From JASSUD01 sp031963415 (lineage in GTDB: Bacteria; Pseudomonadota; Gammaproteobacteria; Burkholderiales; Burkholderiaceae): a stretch of 64,000 nucleotides of DNA. The position numbers and the translations under genes were made by a program. Numbering within the stretch: the stretch's first letter is position 1; each line of letters begins with the position of its first letter. The notes below the pieces were generated by a model. That model was not told the DNA's origin. It saw only the letters and a list, made by a program, of their open reading frames with translations, and did no database searches. Location of the stretch: positions 1,798,001-1,862,000 of the forward strand of contig JASSUI010000001.1 of assembly GCA_031963415.1 (NCBI GenBank). The letters run 5' to 3'. Positions 25,320 through 34,384 of this stretch are shown piece after piece.

Positions 25320-27047
25320 TTATTCATCTGCAAAATCTGTAAACAATGAAATGCTTAAATGATCTGAGCTTTTGTTTATCTTTTTTACGCTTTCCATTGT
25401 AATTTCCGGGCAGTCTTGTAAGTATAAGTGTTTTAGATTTTTAATCTCGCTAAAATATTTTAATGATTCGTCAGTTAGATTGTTAAATGAGGCTAATTCT
25501 ATATTTTCTAGATCATTTAATTCGCTTTGAGAGAGATATTTTATTCCTTCATCGTTGATGTTTGGACAATCATGTAAAACTAATTCTTTGATTTTTTTAA
25601 TGCTATTTTCAAATAATCTTCTTAATCCTTCGTTAGTCATTCCTTTGCAGAAAAATAAAATCAAATTCTCCAAAAATTTTAATTCTTGTATATAAGACAA
25701 AGTATTATCTGAAAGTTTTATTTCTTTGTTGTATATTTCTAAATGTTTAAGTTGTTTTAGATTTTTTAAAAAAGAAAAAATTTCATCGGAATGGATATTT
25801 TGATTTTTGTCTTTGTTTTGCCAAAAGTAGTTTGATACAAGGGCTAGTTTTCTTAAATTTGGCAAATGTGATAAAGATATTATTAAAAATTTAGAGATAT
25901 AAGAATTCTGTATTTTTATAGAAGTTAGATTTGCTAAATTATTTTTATCAGAAAAAAATGCATTTTTAGATATTTGCTTTTGCGGGAGTATCGGTAGCAG
26001 ATTGACTCTCTTCATCTTAATGCTTTTTAGGTGAGGAAAGTTGTTTAAATGGGATACAAAATCTATTCCATTTAGATTGCAATCGTTGAAGTGTATACTT
26101 TTTAAATTGCTTATTGATTCGGCATCTTTTAGCATCGAAAAAATTTTTTGCATATCCTCGCTGTGGTATGAGGTCAAGCTATTACGTTCTTTGGTTAAAA
26201 TAATTTTATTAATCCCTCCGATAGGAGCAAACGCTTTAATCTTCCCTTCGATTTCATTAGGTGTATATATTTTTACGCTTTTAATATGCTTCGTGATCTC
26301 ATAATAAAGCCAAAAATTAGACGCACGTAGAGCCATCATTTCCTTTATTGAAAGGTACTGAATCAATTGTGGAATAAAGATGGGGGAAATTCCCTTGAGC
26401 TTTTGCCACGCGGGTACGCCAGAGAAAGTAGAAATAAAAAATGTAATAGCTTTTTTAAGCTTAGTGGCTAAATTCTTATATTTATTTTCTATGAGATTTA
26501 AATATTGCAAATAAGAACCAATAATTTCGGTGGTGGATTTAAGGCTTATTTTTATCAGGCTTAAATTATTACCAATTAACTCTCTGTTCGTTAAATTATT
26601 TCTTGCATAATTTTCGCAGCATGCTTTATCTATAAGTGCTAACCATTTATTTAATAAAGTTTGAAACGATATATCTTTTTGTGATACTTCTTTTTGTAAT
26701 GATTGATAAATTAATTTTTTGCAACTCTTAATCTCGTGGTAATTTAAATTAATTACTAAATTTTTTATATTTTCTGATAGCTCAAGCTCTGTATTTTTCC
26801 TAATTAAATTTAGATGCCTGCATTCAATTTCAAGTTCGCTTAAATACTGAGTGTTATATTTATTTAAATCTAATGCTGAGAAAATATGAAAAGCAGCTAA
26901 CAATTTATCAATAGCATGTTCTCTTTGCAGAAAATCATTAATTTTGCTTAATGATGAAGTATATGCCACATCGGATGCATAAGAGAGGCAATGAGAATTG
27001 ATGCTTTGATTTGTTGACAGAGAAGTAGAATTGGCTAGGCTTATCAT
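25320..27047 (-). CDS. F-box-like/leucine-rich-repeat protein (FBXL type)
   Basis: 575 residues, strongly AT-rich compared with its neighbours. Residues 1-210 are mostly helical and of unknown type. Residues about 219-262 fit an F-box (GISPIFIPQLIQYLSIKEMM, then ALRASNFWLYYEITKHIKSV). Residues about 300-570 are leucine-rich repeats. The last ones follow the cysteine-containing F-box LRR pattern, for example IKELVLHDCPNINDEGIKYL, LENIELASFNNLTDESLKYF and LKHLYLQDCPEITMESVKKI. This FBXL plan is that of eukaryotic substrate adaptors for SCF ubiquitin ligases and of Ralstonia GALA effectors. A host-directed role is inferred. No secretion signal is seen. Base composition suggests acquisition by transfer. 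Confidence 0.85.
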   Translation of the reverse strand: MISLANSTSLSTNQSINSHCLSYASDVAYTSSLSKINDFLQREHAIDKLLAAFHIFSALDLNKYNTQYLSELEIECRHLNLIRKNTELELSENIKNLVINLNYHEIKSCKKLIYQSLQKEVSQKDISFQTLLNKWLALIDKACCENYARNNLTNRELIGNNLSLIKISLKSTTEIIGSYLQYLNLIENKYKNLATKLKKAITFFISTFSGVPAWQKLKGISPIFIPQLIQYLSIKEMMALRASNFWLYYEITKHIKSVKIYTPNEIEGKIKAFAPIGGINKIILTKERNSLTSYHSEDMQKIFSMLKDAESISNLKSIHFNDCNLNGIDFVSHLNNFPHLKSIKMKRVNLLPILPQKQISKNAFFSDKNNLANLTSIKIQNSYISKFLIISLSHLPNLRKLALVSNYFWQNKDKNQNIHSDEIFSFLKNLKQLKHLEIYNKEIKLSDNTLSYIQELKFLENLILFFCKGMTNEGLRRLFENSIKKIKELVLHDCPNINDEGIKYLSQSELNDLENIELASFNNLTDESLKYFSEIKNLKHLYLQDCPEITMESVKKINKSSDHLSISLFTDFADE

Positions 27048-27451
27048 GCTTTTTAATTAATAAGATGTGAGGGCGGATGACTGAGAAATGTAGAGAATGA
27101 ATTAATATAGATAAATAATTTTTGTTTATTTTAAATTAATAAGAGATAGAAATTTTTCTTAAGCATATTAAATATTTTATAGAAAAGTCTGATATTTTCT
27201 GTTGGGGTAGTAAAATATTTAATGCTGTGCGCAATTTTTACGTATTTTTATAGATTTGTTCTGAAATTATCTTTTGATTTTTCTTATGTTTTTTATGGGA
27301 AATGGAGGGCACTAGATAGAGTGAGAGCCAAAAATATTTTTGGAAATTTTCTCTTAACACCTAGCGTGGGAAAGTGAAATTTTTTTGCTGGCCAATAGGA
27401 CGAATCGAAACCTGAGCGTGATGATGAGAAAGTAAGTTCTTTACATATTGA
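27048..27451. other. AT-rich spacer without a gene
   Basis: About 400 bases of very AT-rich DNA between the LRR gene and the toxin-antitoxin promoter. No frame, RNA gene or palindromic element was recognised. The promoter of the LRR gene presumably lies in the first 150 bases. Confidence 0.35.
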
Positions 27452-27470
27452 GTAGCTTTTAAGCTACAAT
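27440..27470 (+). promoter_or_regulatory. Promoter and probable operator of the toxin-antitoxin pair
   Basis: A -10 hexamer TACAAT (27465-27470) overlaps an inverted repeat GTAGCTT-TT-AAGCTAC (27452-27467). Upstream is TTACAT (27441-27446) as a possible -35 with an 18-base spacer. The inverted repeat over the -10 is a natural site for autorepression by the antitoxin. The -10 ends only five bases before the toxin ATG, so the mRNA would be leaderless or nearly so. Confidence 0.55.
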
Positions 27471-27475
27471 AAAAA

Positions 27476-27745
27476 ATGATAGAGATTTTCCGATATCGCT
27501 GTGACGATGGTTACGAGCCGTTCAGCGAATGGCTCAACAACTTGCGTGATAAGGTGGCTCAAGCTCGTATTCGTATGCGGTTACGACAGATGCAAAGCGG
27601 TAATTTTGGCGATACGAAATCTGTCGGAGGCGGTGTGAATGAATTACGCATCCATCTCGGTGCAGGCTACCGCATATATTATGGTTATTTTGGTGCTTCG
27701 ATAGTTATTCTGCTTTGTGGTGGAAATAAGGACTCTCTCAGGTAG
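27476..27745 (+). pseudogene. RelE/HigB-type toxin, C-terminus lost by frameshift
   Basis: 89 residues in the present frame. It matches the small addiction-module killer family (RelE/ParE superfamily, Gp49/HigB-like): PFSEWLNNLRDKVAQARIRM, GNFGDTKSVGGGVNELRIHL, GAGYRIYYGY and IVILLCGGNKD. The family normally ends with a D-I-K-x-A-K-x-L-x-x-E-W helix. That helix is here in the next register: after GGNKD, a shift gives SQVVDIKHAKLLWTEWK and a stop at 27799-27801. The shift lies in TCTCTC at 27734-27739, and removing one TC restores the frame. The restored stop would overlap the antitoxin ATG (ATGA at 27798). These toxins are mRNA interferases. The truncated form may be inactive. Confidence 0.75.
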
Positions 27746-27797
27746 TTGATATCAAGCATGCCAAATTGTTATGGACAGAATGGAAGTGCAGACAAAT

Positions 27798-28133
27798 ATG
27801 AAAGAACTAAAAAACGTGATCTCTCATGATGAGCGAGAGCTAGCTGAATTACGTGCAGATCCTGAGCTAGCAGCCGAATATCTAAAAGTGGCAATGGAAT
27901 CTCTTGATAATCCAGATGAGCGAGCTGCGGGTTTACTCGCGCTGCGTACTATCGCAGAAGCCTATGGTGGCCTTGGCGCGGTAGCGAAAGAAGCGGGTAT
28001 TAATCGAGAGTCTCTTTTCCGAGCTCTTTCCCCTAAAGGTAACCCAACGCTTAAAACATTGCTGGCAGTGATGAAAGTGGTGGGTATGCGTTTATCTGTC
28101 AAATCTGCAAACCCTGTAAGGCCCCAATCTTGA
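27798..28133 (+). CDS. Antitoxin of the addiction module (HTH, HigA-like)
   Basis: 111 residues from ATG 27798. A longer frame begins at 27771, but 27798 has GGAAG about 10 bases upstream and overlaps the ancestral toxin stop, the arrangement expected of a coupled pair. The C-terminal half is a Cro/CI-type helix-turn-helix (GGLGAVAKEAGINRESLFRAL, then NPTLKTLLAVMKVVGMRLSV), typical of the antidote proteins paired with these killers. The N-terminal half is acidic and helical and probably binds the toxin. It is intact while the toxin is broken. It would repress its own promoter through the inverted repeat at 27452-27467. Confidence 0.85.
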   Translation: MKELKNVISHDERELAELRADPELAAEYLKVAMESLDNPDERAAGLLALRTIAEAYGGLGAVAKEAGINRESLFRALSPKGNPTLKTLLAVMKVVGMRLSVKSANPVRPQS

Positions 28134-28149
28134 GCTTTCTTAAGCCAGC

Positions 28150-28260
28150 CATGCAAGTAAGCATGTTGGGGTTCATCCCTACCTAACCTAAATGTGCGCT
28201 GTAGGTTGGGGTGACGAAGGAACCCCAACACAACCGCCTTTTGAACAACGCCGCCACCGC
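28150..28260. repeat. Palindromic element, family P5
   Basis: GTTGGGGT (28205-28212), a nine-base loop and ACCCCAAC (28222-28229) form a hairpin. The outer sequence CATGTTGGGGTTCATCC is an inverted match. The right flank (ACAACCGCCTTTTGAACAAC) recurs inverted at 34455-34470 and 36150-36170. It lies between the antitoxin and the NACHT-WD40 gene; the remaining 28261-28591 shows no gene. Confidence 0.7.
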
Positions 28261-28591
28261 AATAGGTTGGAGGTTTGCACTTTAACTTAAGCTATGCGAG
28301 CTAGCCTTTACGGAAGTGGATATGAAAATTTTCGCTTTCAGATTAAATGACCTTCTTTAACCAACATTCCACTACTCTTCCTCCCACCCCCCTTGAATTT
28401 GACTTGGCCTCATCCCTATCTTGCGCTAGAGAGATCAGCACTTATCAAGACGCTAAGGGTAATGCCTGATTTTCGTTAACCCTCTTTCTTCTTATGATTC
28501 GCCGCTCATATCGACAGATATTGGAGTTCAGCATAAAAAGGGAGTGTTCCATTCACCCGCTGGCCCGAAGCTAAAACGAAAAAGGAAAAAT

Positions 28592-31500
28592 ATGCTCTCG
28601 AGGATCACCGCCAAGATGGTGGAATCATGGCAACCCAAAGAAAAAGCGATGGAGCGTGCACAAGCATATTTTAAGCAGGCACAAGACTGCCAAGCCCACG
28701 CAGAAAAAGATCAAGCGCTGAGCTATCTGATTAAAGCGAAAGCGGCGCTAAAAACGATTCCTCCCACTGACCCAACGATCCTTGAGGCGAAACGCTTACT
28801 GGCTGAAGTTCACATCACCCGTGCACAAGTGTTGCAATTAAACCGGTCTTTTACGATAGAAGACGTGCGCACCAGCTACGAGAAAGCGAACGCCTATTCT
28901 CCTGACGCAGCTAGACGAGACGAAATCAAACTCCTTCTCGAGCGCTTACCCCGCTCCCCCTTGTCACCCCCCCTACAGCGGCAACCCACGCTTCGACCCT
29001 CTGCGGTATTACCTGCCCCCGTGATGGCAACCGGTTTGCCTGGCACCTTCTTTATCCCCTTCTCGTCACCTGCCCCCCAGACGCCACACTATCAATGGGT
29101 CGATCCCGCTGACATTGAAAATACGCGGCACCTCGCCTGGTGCCTGCAACAAACGACGGGGGATATCGCTCAACGCAAACAGCTGTATTCCCTCGCGCGT
29201 GAGGTAATAGAGTGCTTTGGTCAGCGTGCTGGCAAAGATCTATTCTGCTTGCAGGAAGCGGCAGAATTAGCGGTGGTGCCTTATGCCGAACTCTATGGAC
29301 AATTAATTCAGCATACGGTGGACACGCTCAATCCAACCCGACATGCGACGTTGGATACGAGTGTGGTACAAGGGCTAGCCGTGATCGTGCGTAACTGCCC
29401 CGAGGCATTGCTCAAAAAGGAAGGTGGCGTAGAGGCCGACACCTGGACCAGCATTTTAAGTGTGTTAGTCACTCGTCTTAAAGGCGTCCATAAAGGGAAA
29501 CCTAAACTCGTCAAAGAACTGATCGAGGCCATCTCGCAATTGCTTGATGCAATGGTACAAGCGGGAGTATCCGGCATTAGTCGCTTGCAGCTGCAACAAC
29601 CCTTAGCCAATCTGCTGCGCAATGACGAGCAATTGAATCCCCATCGAGATACCGAACTCGCTTGGCACATTCGTTACGCACGTGAAGCGTTAGCTTATCT
29701 CCCCAATGATGAGAGTACAGCGCAAGCGGTACTCCGTTGTCTCTTTACCGCGAGCAAAGGCGTGCTGAGCTTAGCCAGTGCCATCAAAAGTTGCGATGTG
29801 GATAAGCTCATAGAGAGCTTTGATCGTTTTGAAACAGCGTTTGATGGGGCAAAAGAGTTAGCGGATACGATTGGGGCCGCGGGCGGTTTAAAAGACGCGG
29901 TCAAAAATGTCGAAGAGATGCTGACTTCGTTCGGCGAAGTGAAAACCAGCTATGAAGATCGCGCCCGTCAAAAAGGCTGGTATACCGCACTGCAATGTTT
30001 GGATATGGTGATCGAAACCCAAGAATGGGAAAAATTCGAGCAATTTGTTCGACGCAGTGCGTATCGGCAGCACGTTTATTTTTTACAAGGGGTATGCCAG
30101 CGGTTGGAGCGTATCGTTTGCATCGAAGACAATCAGAAGATTCAAGCGCAAGCGATCCAGTTTCTCAAAAGCTTGCAAGACAAAAACACTGTGCAAGGGT
30201 GGCTAGGAAAGGAGGTAGGGAAGCCATCCGCTGCTCAAGCCGATATTGAGCGCGTTCAACAGATGGCGCAGGCAAGCTTAGCGCGGCTAGACAAACGAGC
30301 CACTACCCCACAGGGGTTAGCAGATATCGATTGCTCTGTCGATTGGTATGCGCTGAGCAAAGACAACCTCAGCACACAACTCTTACACAAGGCACGCCGT
30401 AAGCTAGACAAATCGTTAGTTCAGAAGTTATTGACGACGTTAGCGCAGCAGATCGAGAAATTACGCGCCGATTACTTAGACGGGCTAGCCCAGGATAAAG
30501 AGATCAAAGATGCGCTAGCGAATTATGTGCGGCCGGAAGGGATGGGTTTGTATGACGATACCCGTTTTGATTTAGCAGAAAAAATCCAAGCTTTCTTAGC
30601 GTCAGATAAACGATCCTTGCTTCTCTTAGGCGCGGCAGGTTCGGGCAAATCCACGCTAAACCGACACGTCGCACGCGATTTGTGGCAAGCGTATATGCAG
30701 GCAAATCAACCTGAAGAGCAAGCGATTCCAGTTTTTATCGCGCTCTCTAGCTTGCCTCAGACCTCGACTAACCTGGTGAACACCTTCTTTGTGCAGCAAG
30801 GGTTTACCGCAGATCAGATCAAGACCTTACAAGCCCAATATCATTTTGTATTGATTTTGGATGGATTTGATGAAATTGAAAATCGCCATCGGGATTTCTA
30901 TCAAGATAATCAACTCGCTGCTTGGCAGCACGCCAAGATCATCATTAGCAGCCGTCCCGAATATTTAGGCACAGGCTATCAATACAAATTTCATCCTGCC
31001 GGCGAGCCGTTGGCATTACAAGAATATCGCATCGCGCCTTTTTCACCAGAAACGATTGCGCGGTATGTCGAGCAATATGCTCAACATCATCCTGATGCCT
31101 CGTGGTCCGCACAAGACTATCAGACCGCCTTTCAAGAACCGAATCTCCAAGCGTTGGTGAGTAATCCCTTTTTACTCAAAATGGCGGTCAGTGAATTACC
31201 CGCTTTGCAGGCAGCGGGCTTACAAGGAACGCCATTGACCCGGCTGGCTTTATATACGCAGTTTGTGAGCAATTGGGCTGCACGCTCACAGCAGCGGATG
31301 GCCCACATTCAACTGAACCCTAAAGAAACAGAAGAGTTTCAACGTTTAGAGACAGAAGGGTTTGATGCGCATCTGATGGATTTTAGTCAAGCACTGGCGA
31401 TGCAGATGTATCAGGCGGGAGAAGTGATTAGCCGCTATCGCGACATGACGTCTTTATCGAGCAGCAGCCGACGAGTTCAGCCCGATTGGCGCGCCCACTT

Positions 31501-34057
31501 GTTGGGGAATAAAGCGATCGACATCACGCTCAAACGCATCAATGCACCGTTGATTCTCCAAGGTGGCGACCAGCAGGGTGATAAAAGTGCTCGATTTCTG
31601 CATAAATCCTTGCGCGATTATTTTGTTGCGCGGACATTATGGGAAGAATTTGATGAACCACACGGACTGGCTAACGACGCTTGGTTCAATACGCTCAATC
31701 TGGTCGATGACCCCGCGATATTGGATTTTTTATCGGAACGGGTCCAGCAAGTGGCTTCGTTTAAGGATCAGCTTTTAGCGGTGGTGGCGCGCAGCAAAAC
31801 AGACGCCGGATTGAAGCAGGCCGCGGCGAATGCGATGACCGTGTTGGTCAGAGCGAGGATACCTTTTTCGGGAACCGATTTAGCCGACATACAAATTCCC
31901 GGGGCTGATCTCAGTTATGGTGTCTTCGATTCGGTTCAACTGCGAGGGGCCAATCTGAGCCAGGTGAATTTAACGGGTGCCTGGCTGCGCCAGACAGACT
32001 TCACCGGTGCGCGCATGACAGGCGTGCAGTTCGGGGAATTACCGAGTTTGCGGTTGGAAGGCGAGGTTCAGGCTTGCTGCTATTCGCCCGATGGGCGCTA
32101 CCTGGCGGCCGCGACAGAACAAAAGATTACGCTGTATGACGCTCAGACGTTAATCCCTGTGCACACTTTCGACGGGCATATCTCCGTGGTGACCAGCGTG
32201 GTGTTTTCGCCCGATGGGCAAACGCTGGCGTCAGGCAGTTGGGACAAGACGGTTCGGCTGTGGTCGATCGCCGAGAGCAAACCGCTCGTCACCTTCGATG
32301 GGCATACTGACTGGGTGAGAAGCGTGGTGTTTTCGCCCGATGGGCAAACGCTGGCGTCAGGCAGTCATGACAAGACGGTGCGGCTGTGGTCGATCGCCGA
32401 GAGCAGGCCGCTCGCCACCTTCGACGGGCATACCTCCTCGGTGACAAGCGTCGTGTTTTCGCCCAATGGGCAAACGCTGGCTTCAGGCAGTTCGGATAAG
32501 ACGGTGCGGCTGTGGTCGATCGCCGAGAGCAAACCGCTCGCCACCTTCGACGGGCATACCTCCTCGGTGAATAGCGTGGTGTTTTCGCCCGATGGGCAAA
32601 CGCTGGCGTCAGGCGGTTTGGATAAGACGGTTCGGCTGTGGTCGATCGCCGAGAGCAAACCGCTCGCCACCTTCGACGGGCACACCTCCTGGGTGAGAAG
32701 CGTGGTGTTTTCGCCCGATGGGCAAACGCTGGCGTCAGGCGGTTTGGATAAGACGGTTCGGCTGTGGTCGATCGCCGAGAGCAAACCGCTCGCCACCTTC
32801 GACGGGCATACCTCCTCGGTGAATAGCGTGGTGTTTTCGCCCGATGGGCAAACGCTGGCGTCAGGCAGTGGGGACCAGACGGTTCGGCTGTGGTCGATCG
32901 CTGAGAGCAAACCGCTTGCCACCTTCGACGAGCACACCTCCTGGGTGACAAGCGTGGTGTTTTCGCCCGATGGGCAAACACTGGCGTCAGGCAGTTTGGA
33001 CCAGACGGTGCGGTTGTGGTCGATCGCCGAGAGCAAATCGCTCGCCACCTTCGACGGGCATACCGACATTGTGAATAGCGTGGTGTTTTCGCCCGATGGG
33101 CAAACACTGGCGTCAGGCAGTCGGGACGATACGGTGCGGCTGTGGTCGATCGCTGAGAGCAAACCGCTCGCCACCTTCGACGGGCATACCCGCACGGTGA
33201 ATAGCGTGGTGTTTTCGCCCGATGGGCAAACACTGGCGTCAGGCAGTGACGACGAGACGGTGCAGCTGTGGTCTATCGCCGAGAGCAAGCCGCTACACGT
33301 CTTCGACGGGCATACCCGCGCGGTGACAAGCGTGGTGTTTTCGCCCGATGGGCAAATGCTGGCGTCAGGCAGTGACGACGAGATGGTGCAGCTGTGGTCG
33401 ATCGCCGAGAGCAAACCGCTCGCCATCTTCGGCGGGCATACCCACTGGGTGACAAGCGTGGTGTTTTCGCGCGATGGGAAAACGCTGGCGTCAGGCAGTC
33501 GGGATAAGACGGTGCGGCTGTGGTCGATCGCCGAGAGCAAACCGCTAGTCACCTTCGACGGGCATACTGACGGGGTGACCAGCGTGGTGTTTTCGCCCGA
33601 TGGGCAAACGCTGGCGTCAGGCAGTGGGGATAAGACGGTGCGGCTGTGGTCGATCACCTCAGGTCAATGCTTGGCCGTGATTCAAGGGTTTAATGAAAGA
33701 GTCAGTTCTGTTGCTTGGTACACAAACGATAAAGGAGAATGGCTGGCGACCGGAAGTGATGACAAAGCCGTGCGCCTGTGGCAGGTCCATCGTGAGGGGG
33801 AAACATGTCGCGTCACATTAAGCTGGACCTCCATGCAAACTACATTGACAGCGCCTGATATGTGCATTCAAGACGTTATTGGACTGAGCTCGAGAAATAC
33901 CCAGCTACTCAAGCAGCGCGGGGCAACAGGAGAACCGAGTGAGACTGTAGCGCAGCCATCACAGCCATCGCTGACAGAAAGCGCAGAAGCACCGACGGTC
34001 ATGCTCCTTGCCCAAGCGAATAATCGAGCCAGCTCAAGCCATCTCAATTTTGCCTAA
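28592..34057 (+). CDS. NACHT-pentapeptide-WD40 repeat protein (STAND/NLR-like)
   Basis: About 1821 residues. ATG 28592 is chosen because AAAGGA lies about 6 bases before it; the frame is open from a GTG at 28544 that has no spaced ribosome-binding site. Residues 1-110 look like TPR helices, and about 150-620 are helical with no recognised enzyme motif. NACHT ATPase: Walker A GAAGSGKST (680-688), Walker B LILDGFDEIE (754-763), sensor ISSRPEY, then NPFLLKM. Pentapeptide repeats follow (about 1090-1155: GADLSYGVFD, GANLSQVNLTGAW). Then 14 WD40 blades: one diverged, twelve near-identical 42-residue units (1192-1695) and one diverged. STAND proteins are oligomerising sensors in immunity and cell death. 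WD40 with hypervariable positions would be the sensor. No N-terminal effector is identified. Partner and trigger are unknown. Confidence 0.92.
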   Translation: MLSRITAKMVESWQPKEKAMERAQAYFKQAQDCQAHAEKDQALSYLIKAKAALKTIPPTDPTILEAKRLLAEVHITRAQVLQLNRSFTIEDVRTSYEKANAYSPDAARRDEIKLLLERLPRSPLSPPLQRQPTLRPSAVLPAPVMATGLPGTFFIPFSSPAPQTPHYQWVDPADIENTRHLAWCLQQTTGDIAQRKQLYSLAREVIECFGQRAGKDLFCLQEAAELAVVPYAELYGQLIQHTVDTLNPTRHATLDTSVVQGLAVIVRNCPEALLKKEGGVEADTWTSILSVLVTRLKGVHKGKPKLVKELIEAISQLLDAMVQAGVSGISRLQLQQPLANLLRNDEQLNPHRDTELAWHIRYAREALAYLPNDESTAQAVLRCLFTASKGVLSLASAIKSCDVDKLIESFDRFETAFDGAKELADTIGAAGGLKDAVKNVEEMLTSFGEVKTSYEDRARQKGWYTALQCLDMVIETQEWEKFEQFVRRSAYRQHVYFLQGVCQRLERIVCIEDNQKIQAQAIQFLKSLQDKNTVQGWLGKEVGKPSAAQADIERVQQMAQASLARLDKRATTPQGLADIDCSVDWYALSKDNLSTQLLHKARRKLDKSLVQKLLTTLAQQIEKLRADYLDGLAQDKEIKDALANYVRPEGMGLYDDTRFDLAEKIQAFLASDKRSLLLLGAAGSGKSTLNRHVARDLWQAYMQANQPEEQAIPVFIALSSLPQTSTNLVNTFFVQQGFTADQIKTLQAQYHFVLILDGFDEIENRHRDFYQDNQLAAWQHAKIIISSRPEYLGTGYQYKFHPAGEPLALQEYRIAPFSPETIARYVEQYAQHHPDASWSAQDYQTAFQEPNLQALVSNPFLLKMAVSELPALQAAGLQGTPLTRLALYTQFVSNWAARSQQRMAHIQLNPKETEEFQRLETEGFDAHLMDFSQALAMQMYQAGEVISRYRDMTSLSSSSRRVQPDWRAHLLGNKAIDITLKRINAPLILQGGDQQGDKSARFLHKSLRDYFVARTLWEEFDEPHGLANDAWFNTLNLVDDPAILDFLSERVQQVASFKDQLLAVVARSKTDAGLKQAAANAMTVLVRARIPFSGTDLADIQIPGADLSYGVFDSVQLRGANLSQVNLTGAWLRQTDFTGARMTGVQFGELPSLRLEGEVQACCYSPDGRYLAAATEQKITLYDAQTLIPVHTFDGHISVVTSVVFSPDGQTLASGSWDKTVRLWSIAESKPLVTFDGHTDWVRSVVFSPDGQTLASGSHDKTVRLWSIAESRPLATFDGHTSSVTSVVFSPNGQTLASGSSDKTVRLWSIAESKPLATFDGHTSSVNSVVFSPDGQTLASGGLDKTVRLWSIAESKPLATFDGHTSWVRSVVFSPDGQTLASGGLDKTVRLWSIAESKPLATFDGHTSSVNSVVFSPDGQTLASGSGDQTVRLWSIAESKPLATFDEHTSWVTSVVFSPDGQTLASGSLDQTVRLWSIAESKSLATFDGHTDIVNSVVFSPDGQTLASGSRDDTVRLWSIAESKPLATFDGHTRTVNSVVFSPDGQTLASGSDDETVQLWSIAESKPLHVFDGHTRAVTSVVFSPDGQMLASGSDDEMVQLWSIAESKPLAIFGGHTHWVTSVVFSRDGKTLASGSRDKTVRLWSIAESKPLVTFDGHTDGVTSVVFSPDGQTLASGSGDKTVRLWSITSGQCLAVIQGFNERVSSVAWYTNDKGEWLATGSDDKAVRLWQVHREGETCRVTLSWTSMQTTLTAPDMCIQDVIGLSSRNTQLLKQRGATGEPSETVAQPSQPSLTESAEAPTVMLLAQANNRASSSHLNFA
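32165..33676 (+). repeat. Tandem array of twelve 126-bp WD40 units
   Basis: Twelve units of 42 codons lie inside the NACHT-WD40 gene. Each reads roughly TFDGHTxxVxSVVFSPDGQ followed by TLASGxxDxTVRLWSIAES and KPLA. Differences concentrate at the residues after GHT, after V, and after ASG. The high DNA identity implies recent duplication or gene conversion. Confidence 0.95.
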
Positions 34058-34059
34058 AG

Positions 34060-34275
34060 CTAAATGAATTCGGTATCGTTTGAACCGAATAGATATTCAT
34101 CGCTGACAATACGCCCAGCGTGACTACTCAAACGCTTATCTAGCCGCTGAGCAAGTGGCAAATCCCGGCATGCCGACGCAACCCCGCCATGATGACCTAG
34201 GACATCGGTGATCATGGCTGCTACACATTGCCCCATCATCCCGCCTCCTGAAAAATCCAGCGGCCATCTCAACAT
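34060..34275 (-). CDS. Doubtful small frame or gene remnant
   Basis: 71 codons, ending three bases from the convergent NACHT-WD40 stop. The translation (FSGGGMMGQCVAAMITDVLG, then DEYLFGSND) has protein-like composition, but I recognise no family. No spaced ribosome-binding site is present. It could be the tail of a lost gene, or chance. Confidence 0.2.
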   Translation of the reverse strand: MLRWPLDFSGGGMMGQCVAAMITDVLGHHGGVASACRDLPLAQRLDKRLSSHAGRIVSDEYLFGSNDTEFI

Positions 34276-34384
34276 CCTATAAGGTCAAATTCAATAGGTT
34301 TGGGAGGAGAGGTAGCGGAATGTTGGCTTTAAGTATTTTTTGGGGCTTTTTCGCTGTGTTTAAGGTTGTTAGGCATTTGTAAAA

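Noticed and set aside
27771..27797. Upstream start of the antitoxin
   Set aside because: The ATG at 27798 overlaps the ancestral toxin stop as ATGA and has GGAAG at a usable distance, so it is the better start.
32289..33657. Two long open frames on the minus strand across the WD40 array (about 314 and 430 codons)
   Set aside because: They are antisense reflections of the 126-bp coding repeat. They inherit its period and composition, start and stop within the array, and have no ribosome-binding site.
32165..33676. Regular repeats that might suggest a CRISPR or satellite array
   Set aside because: The period is 126 bp, in frame, and encodes a textbook WD40 unit with no spacers.
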